From CAKMMH01 sp927798255 (GTDB taxonomy: Bacteria; Bdellovibrionota_C; UBA2361; CAKMMH01): a stretch of 64,000 bases of DNA. The notes below the pieces were generated by a model that ran no database searches, had not been told where the DNA came from, and saw only the letters and a list, made by a program, of their open reading frames with translations. Of the stretch, positions 36,133 through 43,440 are shown piece after piece. The first letter of the stretch is position 1, and each line of letters starts with the position of its first letter. Both the position numbers and the translations under genes were made by a program. The stretch spans positions 68,528 through 132,527 of the forward strand of contig JAXFOK010000015.1 in the NCBI GenBank assembly GCA_034180415.1, read 5' to 3'.

Positions 36133-36169
36133 ACAAGCCAAAAGATAAGTTTTATATCTTTTGTAGCTT
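36133..36169. other. hairpin in the leader of the membrane-protein gene
   Basis: CAAAAGATA (36139-36147) pairs with TATCTTTTG (36155-36163) around a seven-base loop, with AAGC and GCTT extending the stem. No T-run follows on either strand. It lies within a 138-base spacer otherwise without a supported gene. Confidence 0.35.
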
Positions 36170-36218
36170 TAGCTATCGCTTGATTTTAGGATTTTTTAAT
36201 ATTTTGAATCTTTTTTTC

Positions 36219-36557
36219 TTAGAAATAGAATAACTTTGTGATTTTACTAGATTTTTTCTTTCCTATACCTTTTATTTTTTCAAGTTCCCTCATAAATTCG
36301 AATTTATTAAGTCTATTTTTATTTTTGAGTATTTTTTCAATTTTTTTTGCTTGAGCTAAGTTAATTCCGCTAATTTGTTCAATTTCCCAAAGTGATGGGA
36401 TGCAAGATATACAAGGAAGGTTTAAGCTTTGATATGATTCTAAATTTGTGGATTTTAAGTTATAACTAAAAACCTTATCTTCGTTATCTTTTGAGATTAA
36501 ATAAAGACATATTATTAATATCAAAATTTGTGTGCAAAAATATATTTTATCGTTCAT
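36219..36557 (-). CDS. membrane-anchored helix-hairpin-helix protein, ComEA-like
   Basis: 112 residues with an N-terminal membrane helix (FCTQILILIICLYLIS) and a C-terminal tandem helix-hairpin-helix region: EIEQISGINLAQAKKIEKIL and FMRELEKIKGIGKKKSSKI, with the GIGKKKS hairpin. This layout matches the DNA-binding ComEA proteins of competence systems, but the spacer is short. No other competence gene is adjacent, so the role is inferred from architecture only. Confidence 0.6.
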   Translation of the reverse strand: MNDKIYFCTQILILIICLYLISKDNEDKVFSYNLKSTNLESYQSLNLPCISCIPSLWEIEQISGINLAQAKKIEKILKNKNRLNKFEFMRELEKIKGIGKKKSSKITKLFYF

Positions 36558-36628
36558 ATAAAATTATTCGAAAAAATACACTTTTAATTGAATAATTCTT
36601 AAATTTTATATACAATTCCTGTCTTAGG

Positions 36629-37054
36629 TACTCGGCAAAAGTACAGCAGAAAGGTTAAGGGGAAAAAAGATGAAAAAAGTTTCTGTCGTTCTTATCGCGT
36701 TTATCGCAATGCTTTGCGTCGCGAGTTTGGCAAATGCGCAAGGTCCCGCGCCTCATTACTCTGGTGGCGTCTATGGTGGTGGTCCAGCTCCGCATTATTC
36801 TGGTGCTGGAGTGCGCGTTGTTCCCCGTAATTATGGCGGGAGATTTGCTTCTCGCTATTATGGTGGTCCCGGTCCTATTCCCCATTATTCTGGTAGTGGG
36901 AGTTATGGATGGGGGGCGGGACCTGTTCCGCACTATTATGGTAGCGGCGGTGGTAGGCCGTACGTTAACTTAAACATCTATGGTAACCGTGTTGGCGGTT
37001 CCGTTGGAATTGGTGGTTTTTATGTTCACTTTTAAGCGTGCTTTTTGCCGAGTA
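36629..37054. repeat. 12-bp perfect inverted repeats flanking a G+C-rich gene
   Basis: TACTCGGCAAAA at 36629-36640 and its exact complement TTTTGCCGAGTA at 37043-37054 bracket a single secreted-protein gene whose base composition differs sharply from the surroundings. No target-site duplication or transposase is seen. It could be a small mobile cassette or a relic of one, or a long-range stem. Confidence 0.65.
36670..37035 (+). CDS. secreted Gly/Tyr/Pro repeat protein
   Basis: 121 residues with a clear signal peptide (MKKVSVVLIAFIAMLCVASLANA, cleavage before Q). The mature part has four copies of a G-P-x-P-H-Y-x-G motif (GPAPHYSGG, GPAPHYSGA, GPIPHYSGS, GPVPHYYGS) in Gly-rich spacers and ends with a beta-like VNLNIYGNRVGGSVGIGGFYVHF-type segment. 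AAGGGG precedes ATG 36670. One 60-base line inside the gene (36781-36840) counts 35 G+C against typical counts in the high teens around it, suggesting transfer. Function unknown; surface or matrix protein is a guess. Confidence 0.75.
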   Translation: MKKVSVVLIAFIAMLCVASLANAQGPAPHYSGGVYGGGPAPHYSGAGVRVVPRNYGGRFASRYYGGPGPIPHYSGSGSYGWGAGPVPHYYGSGGGRPYVNLNIYGNRVGGSVGIGGFYVHF

Positions 37055-37071
37055 TCGCTTTTTAAAATTTC

Positions 37072-38160
37072 TTATTTTAATCCTGTACTTAGAAGAAGCC
37101 ATCTTCTTTCTCCTAATGAGCCATTTGGATTCGTTCCCATTTTTGACCAGCTTTTAGCTTGGAATATAAAGTGAATAAGATTATCATCTGCTTTTGCATT
37201 TGCTGGAGGATTATTATCTTTCCCTGCTACTTTTACAGCATGTTTTAATATATCGTCAAAAGAGGAACTTCCAGAAGATGAAAGAAGCTTTACATTTAAG
37301 ATATTACCGTCTAGAGACATAATCGCTTCTATTTCAGAAAATGAATTAATCATTCTTATATCATCTTTACTTAAATTTTCCCAGCCACTTAATCTTAATT
37401 CACTAAATACTCTTGTTGCAACTCGTCTTACAAATACAGCAAAATATTCAGCTTTTGTATTTAATAAAGTCATATCGCCATCTGGAAGATTTGGTAAATA
37501 CATAGAAGAACCAAAACCTCCATCAAATTTTGCACCACTTCCTTGAGGCCTAGAAAAAGGTTTGTAATTTTGATTTTTGGATAAAAGGTTTTGGTTAGAT
37601 TTGTTATTAGAATTTATATTACCAAAATTTTTAAAAAGAGTGTTGTTATCTAGTTTTAGAGATAATGGCTTATTATTTGAGATGTCTTTATTATTTAAAT
37701 TATCTCTTGAGATATTGTTATTTATTTTTGCGTTTATACTGTTACTTTTACTATTATGATTATCATGACTTGTGTTCTTATTTGCTAAATTATCACCTCT
37801 TTTAATCATTTCTTTATTCACGGTATTATTTTTTTCTGAAAGTAAGTTTGTGTTTTTGGGCGTTATGTTGTTTTCAATATCGCTACTGTCAACAATTTGA
37901 TTTTTTATTTTAGGAATAACTTCATTTTTATAATCTATAGGTTTTCTTACTTCTTTAGGTAGTTTTACAAATTCGATTGGAAAAACTTGAGAATTAAATT
38001 TAAGTTTTTCAAGTGAATTTTGTGGCTTGGTAATAAGAATATATATAAAAAATATATGAAATATAACAGAGATTAATATACCAATATTTAAATACGGCAA
38101 ATCTTCATATAGTGTCTGCTTCTTATCATGTTTCTTATGTTTAATGTTGTTATCTTGCAT
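37072..38160 (-). CDS. TonB/TolA-like energy transducer
   Basis: 362 residues with a short cytoplasmic basic N terminus, one membrane helix (LNIGILISVIFHIFFIYILI), then an Asn/Lys/Ser-rich periplasmic linker of about 180 residues. The C-terminal domain (FAVFVRRVATRVFSELRL; IEAIMSLDGNILNVKLLSSSGSSSFDDILKHAV) has the TonB-family pattern. The usual Pro-Lys/Glu-Pro linker of TonB is replaced by an Asn-rich one. It could couple proton-motive force to outer-membrane transport. ExbB/ExbD are not present here. Confidence 0.7.
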   Translation of the reverse strand: MQDNNIKHKKHDKKQTLYEDLPYLNIGILISVIFHIFFIYILITKPQNSLEKLKFNSQVFPIEFVKLPKEVRKPIDYKNEVIPKIKNQIVDSSDIENNITPKNTNLLSEKNNTVNKEMIKRGDNLANKNTSHDNHNSKSNSINAKINNNISRDNLNNKDISNNKPLSLKLDNNTLFKNFGNINSNNKSNQNLLSKNQNYKPFSRPQGSGAKFDGGFGSSMYLPNLPDGDMTLLNTKAEYFAVFVRRVATRVFSELRLSGWENLSKDDIRMINSFSEIEAIMSLDGNILNVKLLSSSGSSSFDDILKHAVKVAGKDNNPPANAKADDNLIHFIFQAKSWSKMGTNPNGSLGERRWLLLSTGLK

Positions 38161-38261
38161 TTATAAGATTATACTATATAAGAATTCGAGTTTAAAGAAT
38201 ATCGCTTGAAGTGTTAAAATAGAAAGTTTTGGTAATTTAATATCATTTAAAGGAGATATCA

Positions 38262-38483
38262 ATGTTTGGTTTAAGCCCATGGGAAATTCTTGTCGTGTTA
38301 ATTATTGCAGTTTTACTTTTTGGAAAAAGGCTTCCAGAAATTGGCTCAAGTTTAGGAAAGGCTATCACAAATTTTAAAAATTCAAGTAAGAATCCATCAC
38401 TTGATAATGATAGTGATAAAATTGATTATACGCAAACTAGTGGTACTGTTGAAAGTGAAGTTGTAGATGTTGATAAAAAATAA
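38262..38483 (+). CDS. tatA: Sec-independent translocase subunit TatA
   Basis: 73 residues: the membrane helix of FGLSPWEILVVLIIAVLLFG, the FGxxxLPEIGxxLGKA amphipathic helix and a variable acidic tail. It forms the pore component of the twin-arginine protein export pathway. AGGAG stands eight bases before ATG 38262. TatB/TatE are close relatives; the short length favours TatA. tatC is not nearby. Confidence 0.9.
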   Translation: MFGLSPWEILVVLIIAVLLFGKRLPEIGSSLGKAITNFKNSSKNPSLDNDSDKIDYTQTSGTVESEVVDVDKK

Positions 38484-38520
38484 ATAATAGTTAGTAAATT
38501 TTAATCTGAAATCTAGTAAC

Positions 38521-38552
38521 GTGGGGCTAGTTTCTAGTATCACTAGCGCCAC
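38521..38552. terminator. hairpin after tatA
   Basis: GTGGGGCTAGT (38521-38531) pairs with ACTAGCGCCAC (38542-38552), ten of eleven positions, with a ten-base loop. It lies in the spacer between convergent tatA and the E1 beta-like gene. No T-run follows, so its stop function is inferred from position. Confidence 0.55.
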
Positions 38553-38602
38553 AGCTAGCTTGTCTCAGGTAGCCTGTTAGTTAGTAGCAGAATAAATATT
38601 GA

Positions 38603-39436
38603 TTATTCTTTAATACTAATTTTCTCAATAGTTATATTACTATCCTTACACATCGCCTTTAGCTTGCTGCAAAGAGACTTGTTAAAATCATTTAAATAAT
38701 TATTTGTTTGAATAATTTTGGCATATTTTGTTTTTTCAATAGATGATTTTAATGTTTTATAATCGATAGGAGATATCACTCTTGTTTCTATAATTTCAGC
38801 ATCAAGGAGTAATTCTTTAGCATAATCGCAGGATTCAAATATATCTTCACCAGTTGAAATTAATGTTATATCATTAGCTTCTTTTCTTATTTTTGCACTA
38901 ATTTCGCTTAAAGGATCAGCTTCATTTTTATCGAGAGAAAAATTAGGTACTGGTCCTTGAACTTCATAAAGGTCAGGTGATATAAGAAAAAATGATGGAA
39001 AGTCTGATTCGATTGCATCGCTTAAAAATGAACAAAAATCATATGGGTTTGAAGGAAGAAATACATAGTGTTTAGAAGTAATATCTATTTTTGTCACATC
39101 TAATGATGCAAATTCATTATCAATTAAAATACATATATGTTTAAACGAAGGCTCATCTAAAGTTTTTGATAAATTTAAAATTTTTGAAATTATCTCATCA
39201 TGTTTATTATTTGAATGAACAATGCTAAGTGTGCTTCTACCACTTATTGATGCCCCATTTGCAAAATCAATTATTTCTAAAGATGGATTATCTTTTAGTG
39301 TAACTTTGCCTTTATATTTTCTTACAAGGCCTAAGCTTTCTTTAGAATCATCAATACATACAAGTAATCCTTTAGCTTTAGTAGCTTTAAATTTTTCTAA
39401 CGTATATGACAAACAATCTTGAAATTTAAGCAACAT
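38603..39436 (-). CDS. divergent 2-oxoacid dehydrogenase E1 beta-like protein
   Basis: 277 residues with the order of the pyruvate/branched-chain dehydrogenase E1 beta subunit. An N-terminal pyrimidine-binding-like domain (DNPSLEIIDFANGASISG, with a Glu three residues after Pro as in the PIxE motif) precedes a transketolase C-terminal domain (SNPYDFCSFLSDAIESDF, LYEVQGPVPN, DITLISTGEDIFESC, RVISPIDYKTLKSSIEKT). It is shorter and much more divergent than active E1 beta (about 325). Its start overlaps the 3' end of the E1 alpha-like gene by 11 bases, so they are coupled. Confidence 0.65.
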   Translation of the reverse strand: MLLKFQDCLSYTLEKFKATKAKGLLVCIDDSKESLGLVRKYKGKVTLKDNPSLEIIDFANGASISGRSTLSIVHSNNKHDEIISKILNLSKTLDEPSFKHICILIDNEFASLDVTKIDITSKHYVFLPSNPYDFCSFLSDAIESDFPSFFLISPDLYEVQGPVPNFSLDKNEADPLSEISAKIRKEANDITLISTGEDIFESCDYAKELLLDAEIIETRVISPIDYKTLKSSIEKTKYAKIIQTNNYLNDFNKSLCSKLKAMCKDSNITIEKISIKE

Positions 39437-40232
39437 TTAAAAACTCTTTTAAATCATCTGAAATGAAATAACTAAGCTCAGAATTTAACGATCCTTTTAA
39501 TTCATTTAGAGGAAAATTTAAAGACTTAATTTTTGCTTCTAAAAATTCTAATGGATCATTAGAATTTATAGCATCACAAAAAATTACAGCTGGTGTTAAA
39601 TATTCCTTTGCATTTCTAATAGCTTTATGAAATGTACTCCTAAGAGAAAATATGTCATCAGTGCTTGTTTCAACCCTTAAAATTTTATCATAGTGACTAT
39701 CAAGAATATTGTTTAATACCGTCATATCATTTGTAGTTGTTTGTTCGATAATGTATACACAAGGAAGTGAATTTGTAATTGAAAAAACCATAGATTCTAA
39801 AAATTGACTTAAAAATACATGCTTACTATCTAGTGTTACTAAAAATGCAGGCAAAAACCCAGTTTCTTTAAATGATGACGCCATACCTTGCATTACGCTA
39901 AAAACTCTTTCAGGTTCATCGTTAAAAGAAAAAGTTCTAAGTGTATTATTAATAATACTTTCACCGGTTTTTAATATTTTAAAATATTCTTTTATTCCTC
40001 GTTCTATTTTGTTATGTTTTAAAATAAAATAAGGATGAATTCTATCTGTTGAGAATAAATAATCACTTTGACTAGAGACAGAAGTAAGGGATACTGCAAG
40101 AGCTTCTAATTTATAATAAGAAGTTGGAAGTTTTTTGATATTTCCATTAAGAAAGCTCTTTAAAATAAGTTTTTCAAACTCTCTTAAGTAAAATATTTTT
40201 GAATATAATTCAAATAAAACTTCTTTATCCAT
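39426..40232 (-). CDS. degenerate 2-oxoacid dehydrogenase E1 alpha-like protein
   Basis: 268 residues with the E1 alpha pattern FYLREFEKLILKSFLNGNI, YYKLEALAVSLTS and LFSTDRIHPYFILK (the hR-H loop). At residues 134-148, where active enzymes carry the thiamin-diphosphate motif GDGAxNxGxFxE, this protein reads LDSKHVFLSQFLESM: the metal-ligand Asp and the Gly and Asn residues are gone, though the helix after it (SITNSLPCVYIIEQ) is conserved. I infer a non-catalytic pseudoenzyme paired with the E1 beta-like protein. No E2 or E3 gene is nearby. It diverges from ruvC. Confidence 0.65.
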   Translation of the reverse strand: MDKEVLFELYSKIFYLREFEKLILKSFLNGNIKKLPTSYYKLEALAVSLTSVSSQSDYLFSTDRIHPYFILKHNKIERGIKEYFKILKTGESIINNTLRTFSFNDEPERVFSVMQGMASSFKETGFLPAFLVTLDSKHVFLSQFLESMVFSITNSLPCVYIIEQTTTNDMTVLNNILDSHYDKILRVETSTDDIFSLRSTFHKAIRNAKEYLTPAVIFCDAINSNDPLEFLEAKIKSLNFPLNELKGSLNSELSYFISDDLKEFLNVA

Positions 40233-40340
40233 ATATAAAAATCCATTGTTTTTAATAAATTATCACGATAAAATTCTAATATACAAATTAAATTATTAAA
40301 AGACTAAATAATTTTTTTAATCAAAAATTTTAAAACAATA

Positions 40341-40952
40341 ATGCTTATGAAAGTTTTTAAAAGATTATTAGCAATTGACCCTAGTTTAACATGTTCTGGT
40401 TGGGCTTTGTTCGATATAAAAACTAAAAAACTATTAAGTGTAGGAAATGTTAAGTCTAAGAAAGAAGGGGGGTTAAGCGAAAGATTACTTGATTTTCAAA
40501 AGAAAATAGTAATGTTGTTTGAAGCATTAATGTTAAATGGTCATGATGTGTTAATTTGTGAAGAGGCAACAACCATGATTGATCCAAGGGCGACATTAGT
40601 TGTAGAGCAAGTGAGATGTATATTTGAGGTGCTGGCTCGAAATTTAAATGTATGTGTTCCAGGTAGGATAAATCCCAGGACCGTACAGTATGAAATAATG
40701 GGATTAAAAGGCGTGCAAATTGATAGAGAGCATGTTAAAAAAATTGCAAGAGAGACTGTAAATGCAATTTATGCGGATATGCTAAGTCAAATTGGTTTTT
40801 TTAAACAAGATATTTTAAAAAAAAGTAATCAAGATATAATTGATGCAATTTTAATTGGAACATTAGGTTTAAGTAGGATTTTAAGTATTCATAATACAAA
40901 GTTTAATTTAGATGAGGTTTTCTCATCTAATTATAGGAGAAAAAGATGTTAA
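40341..40952 (+). CDS. ruvC: Holliday junction resolvase RuvC-like
   Basis: RNase H-fold endonuclease that cuts four-way junctions. Catalytic acids appear in order: Asp in LAIDPSLTCSGWALFD, Glu in LICEEATTM, and the C-terminal NQDIIDAILIG pair. The central QVRCIFEVLARNL and RINPRTVQYEIMG segments match RuvC spacing. At 203 residues it is slightly longer than E. coli RuvC (173), with a divergent C terminus. The start may be ATG 40341 or ATG 40347. ruvAB are not adjacent. The 3' end overlaps the next gene by seven bases. Confidence 0.75.
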   Translation: MLMKVFKRLLAIDPSLTCSGWALFDIKTKKLLSVGNVKSKKEGGLSERLLDFQKKIVMLFEALMLNGHDVLICEEATTMIDPRATLVVEQVRCIFEVLARNLNVCVPGRINPRTVQYEIMGLKGVQIDREHVKKIARETVNAIYADMLSQIGFFKQDILKKSNQDIIDAILIGTLGLSRILSIHNTKFNLDEVFSSNYRRKRC

Positions 40953-42052
40953 AAGTATTAAAAGTATTTTTAATTTGTTTTGTAATTGTTTTATGTGTTA
41001 AAGGAAGTTCACTTTTAGCACAATCTAGAAATTATAAATTTTTTAATGAAGATGCTAGAGGAAAATCTGAGCTTACTCTTTGTAGTCAAAACCTAGAAAA
41101 CTATGGTTTATATAATGATTCAAGAAAAAGAATGCCAGATTTAACAAAAGATAATTATTTAGTAAAGGAAAAAGCATTAGCAAAAAGGTTTGCATATGCA
41201 AAATGTGATGTTATTGCTTTTCAAGAATTGCTTGGTAAAGATAATAATGCAAAAGAAGCAATTAAGCGTTTAGGAAAATTACTTGCTAATATTACAGGTA
41301 GAGTCTTTGATTTTTATTTATCACAATCAAATGACAAATATGCTAGGATGGGATTTTTGGTAGCAAGTGATAGAGCAGAAGTGTTAGATACTGTTTCATA
41401 CAATAAAGTTGAGCTTCCAAAACTTATAAAGGGGGAGAAACCAAGATTTTTTACAAGAGGTCCTTTTGAAATACAACTTAAGGTAAAAGCAAGAGGAAGA
41501 GATGAGTATAAAAAGGTTAATATTATTACATTTCACTTTAAATCTAAAAGTAGAAGTAATAGAGATCCTTCAGAAACTGAGTGGGAAATTTTAAGAATGC
41601 AATCAGCAGAGGCATTAAGGAGTATTGTTGAAAATAGGTATAAAAATAGTTTTATAGATGGTGAGCAGATATTGATTTTACTAGGGGATAGAAATGCTGA
41701 TTTTGATTCTGCATCAGCTACTATATTGAAAGGCTCTCACACTCTTGATATGTTTTCAGGAAATGCTCCTTGTAGACTTTCAAAAAGAGGTGTTCCGCTT
41801 TGTCAAGCAGGCGTTACTACTCCTCCTAGGTTTATATCTGTTTTAACAGACGATCCTCAAACGAGTAAATTACAAGGTACTTTTGTTTATAAAAACGAAT
41901 ATTCTTGGCTTGATGATATATTAGTTGCAGTGCCTAGTTTACCGTTTACTTGGGAGAATTATGCAGTGGAAGGTGATTATGATAGTGGCGTTGTAGATGT
42001 ATATCCTCAAGCTTCTGATCATAGTTTGAGTTATGTAAAAATTAATTTTTAA
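40946..42052 (+). CDS. secreted endonuclease/exonuclease/phosphatase-family enzyme
   Basis: 368 residues with an N-terminal signal peptide (VFLICFVIVLCVKGSSLLAQ). The EEP (DNase I-like) fold shows CSQNLENYG at the first Asn site, DVIAFQELLG with the metal-binding Glu, LILLGDRNADFD with the Asp/Asn pair and ASDHSLSYV with the catalytic His. Likely an extracytoplasmic nuclease or phosphodiesterase. AGGAGAAAAAG precedes ATG 40946, which lies inside ruvC. No partner gene is evident. Confidence 0.8.
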   Translation: MLKVLKVFLICFVIVLCVKGSSLLAQSRNYKFFNEDARGKSELTLCSQNLENYGLYNDSRKRMPDLTKDNYLVKEKALAKRFAYAKCDVIAFQELLGKDNNAKEAIKRLGKLLANITGRVFDFYLSQSNDKYARMGFLVASDRAEVLDTVSYNKVELPKLIKGEKPRFFTRGPFEIQLKVKARGRDEYKKVNIITFHFKSKSRSNRDPSETEWEILRMQSAEALRSIVENRYKNSFIDGEQILILLGDRNADFDSASATILKGSHTLDMFSGNAPCRLSKRGVPLCQAGVTTPPRFISVLTDDPQTSKLQGTFVYKNEYSWLDDILVAVPSLPFTWENYAVEGDYDSGVVDVYPQASDHSLSYVKINF

Positions 42053-42074
42053 GGATGAATTTTTATAAAAAATT

Positions 42075-42112
42075 TACAGGCAAAAGGGAAGGATGCCTTC
42101 CCTTAGCCTGTA
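42075..42112. terminator. strong hairpin after the EEP gene
   Basis: TACAGGC then AAGGGAAGG pair with CCTTCCCTT then GCCTGTA around an ATG loop, with only AA/A unpaired between the two stem parts. It separates the convergent EEP gene and the foreign-looking 154-residue gene and can act in both directions. Confidence 0.7.
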
Positions 42113-42141
42113 ATGTAACTTGAACTGTAATGTAACTTGAA
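42108..42141. repeat. 17-bp perfect tandem duplication
   Basis: CTGTAATGTAACTTGAA occurs twice in a row (42108-42124 and 42125-42141), overlapping the right end of the hairpin. It looks like a recent slippage duplication at the junction with the foreign-looking gene. Confidence 0.85.
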
Positions 42142-42169
42142 GTTGTTATCGACCTTGATGTTTCGACCG

Positions 42170-42634
42170 TTAATTGAAGTTCATTTCAATTTCTTCTCCC
42201 AGTACGCTACTTAATTTTCTATAATTGCTTCCATTCTTATAGATATAGAAGAAGAATCCGGCGTAATTGTCATATATTGAATCAATTGCCTCACCTTTCG
42301 TCCCAATTTGAGCGCCGTTAGCAATAACCAGGCCCTCGTATCCGAAAACGCCATGGAAAGTATAATTCCACAATTTGAATTTCACTTCATTTCCGTTTTT
42401 GTCAACTATGGGATATGGTGAACCGAAGCGCGGATACTCACCTTTTGTGATATTGCCATCAGTAGTGACAATAACGATTTTTTTCCGGATATCGGGAATT
42501 TCGAGAACGAGTGCCTTGTCCATTTGTTTGGGCTCTTCATACCATGCTCTGAAAGGATTGATAAGCCCTTGTGGCCTAATCTTTGTGCCATCGAACTTGA
42601 CCCAACTTGCTATAATAGCTTTCTTCTCAGTCAT
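42170..42634 (-). CDS. hypothetical 154-residue protein, atypical composition
   Basis: No family recognised. A soluble, Gly/aromatic-rich, probably beta-structured protein (KKIVIVTTDGNITKGEYPRF; LWNYTFHGVFGYEGLVIANG; DNYAGFFFYIYKNGSNYRKL) without signal peptide. Two lines inside the gene count 31 and 22 G+C per 60 bases, higher than neighbours, and codon use differs, suggesting horizontal origin. It has its own promoter, an operator-like palindrome and a duplicated ribosome-site/start segment directly upstream. The start is ATG 42634 with AGAGG eight bases ahead. Confidence 0.7.
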   Translation of the reverse strand: MTEKKAIIASWVKFDGTKIRPQGLINPFRAWYEEPKQMDKALVLEIPDIRKKIVIVTTDGNITKGEYPRFGSPYPIVDKNGNEVKFKLWNYTFHGVFGYEGLVIANGAQIGTKGEAIDSIYDNYAGFFFYIYKNGSNYRKLSSVLGEEIEMNFN

Positions 42635-42668
42635 TTGAACCTCTTCTAATCAGTCATTTGAACCTCTT
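42632..42668 (-). repeat. 23-bp tandem duplication of ribosome site and start codon
   Basis: Reading the minus strand, AAGAGGTTCAAATGACTGA occurs twice with a 23-base period. The inner copy starts the 154-residue gene at 42634. The outer copy gives ATG ACT GAT TAG from 42657, a three-codon decoy frame ending 11 bases before the true start codon. Confidence 0.85.
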
Positions 42669-42691
42669 TTAAAACCTTTTTATGATAAAAC

Positions 42692-42713
42692 GTGTCTAAT
42701 TAAAACTAGACAC
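42692..42713. promoter_or_regulatory. operator-like inverted repeat
   Basis: GTGTCTA (42692-42698) and TAGACAC (42707-42713) form a perfect 7+7 palindrome with an eight-base centre. It lies between the predicted promoter and the start of the 154-residue gene, where a bound repressor would block transcription. Confidence 0.5.
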
Positions 42714-42730
42714 ATTTGACGTATATTTTG

Positions 42731-42759
42731 AGAATATAATATGACAAATGAATAGTCAA
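42731..42759 (-). promoter_or_regulatory. sigma-70-type promoter of the 154-residue gene
   Basis: On the minus strand TTGACT (42759-42754), a 17-base spacer and TATTCT (42736-42731) fit the housekeeping consensus. Transcription would begin near 42724, just ahead of the GTGTCTA/TAGACAC palindrome. Confidence 0.5.
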
Positions 42760-42783
42760 TAATATATAAAAATGATTAATTAT

Positions 42784-43269
42784 TTAGTCATTAATTTTTA
42801 TGTATTCAATTTTTAGAATTTCATATTCAACAATGCCTTTTGGAGTATGAACTTCTACAAAGTCGCCTTCTTTTTTTCTAAATAATGCGTTAGCAATAGG
42901 GGATTTGTAACTTATAAGACCTTTTTCAACGTTAATTTCATCTTCACCAACTATTGAGTATCGTTTTTCTTCATCATTTTCATTTAATAGTGTTACAGTC
43001 GCTCCGAAGCGAATATCACTAGCTTTTACATTTTCAGGGTCAATAATTTCTGTATTATCAAGTCTCTTACTTAAAAAGTGAAGCCTTGAATCAATTTGTC
43101 TAAGCCTTTTTTTACCATAAATATAATCTCCGTTTTCAGATCTATCGCCATTTCCAGCTGCCCAAGAGACTAATTCCACAACTTTTGGCCTTTCCTCATG
43201 TTGGAGTGTCTCGATTTCCTTAACTAGCTTATTATAGCAATTCCGTGTCATATATACTTTTTCATTCAT
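42784..43269 (-). CDS. greB: transcription elongation factor GreB
   Basis: Binds the RNA polymerase secondary channel and stimulates cleavage of backtracked RNA. The N-terminal coiled coil carries the acidic tip in AAGNGDRSENGDYIYGKKRLRQID, a GreB-type signature, and the C-terminal FKBP-like domain has GATVTLL, YSIVGEDE and ISYKSPIANALFRKKEGD. Length is 161. The GNGDRSENGDYIYGKKR wording favours GreB over GreA. Confidence 0.9.
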   Translation of the reverse strand: MNEKVYMTRNCYNKLVKEIETLQHEERPKVVELVSWAAGNGDRSENGDYIYGKKRLRQIDSRLHFLSKRLDNTEIIDPENVKASDIRFGATVTLLNENDEEKRYSIVGEDEINVEKGLISYKSPIANALFRKKEGDFVEVHTPKGIVEYEILKIEYIKIND

Positions 43270-43387
43270 TTTGACCTTATTTTTGATAAAAAATTAATAT
43301 TTTATAGCTATTTTGGTTAATTTTAGCTGTTTTTCTGATTTTTGAATAGAAACCTAAAGAAAAAGCATCAAATATATAAAATAGTTT

Positions 43388-43414
43388 TAAAGTTTAAGTA
43401 GTTAGTGTCGATAA
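43388..43414 (+). promoter_or_regulatory. sigma-28 promoter of the flagellin-like gene
   Basis: TAAAGTTT (43388-43395), exactly 11 bases, then GTCGATAA (43407-43414). The -35 box is identical to the E. coli FliA consensus and the -10 box differs at one base from GCCGATAA. The start codon is 26 bases after the -10 box, with TAGGAG between. Confidence 0.85.
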
Positions 43415-43440
43415 ATCTAATATATAGGAGCTTCTAAAAA

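Noticed and set aside
36081..36218. Tiny lipoprotein (LLAC lipobox) on the minus strand
   Set aside because: A YLLACKKGKKS stretch ends just before the membrane-protein gene but has no start codon in frame; the frame opens after a stop without ATG, GTG or a useful TTG.
36734..36973. Overlapping open frames within the G+C-rich secreted gene on both strands
   Set aside because: They are shadows caused by the higher G+C of this gene; only the 36670 frame has a signal peptide, repeats and a ribosome site.
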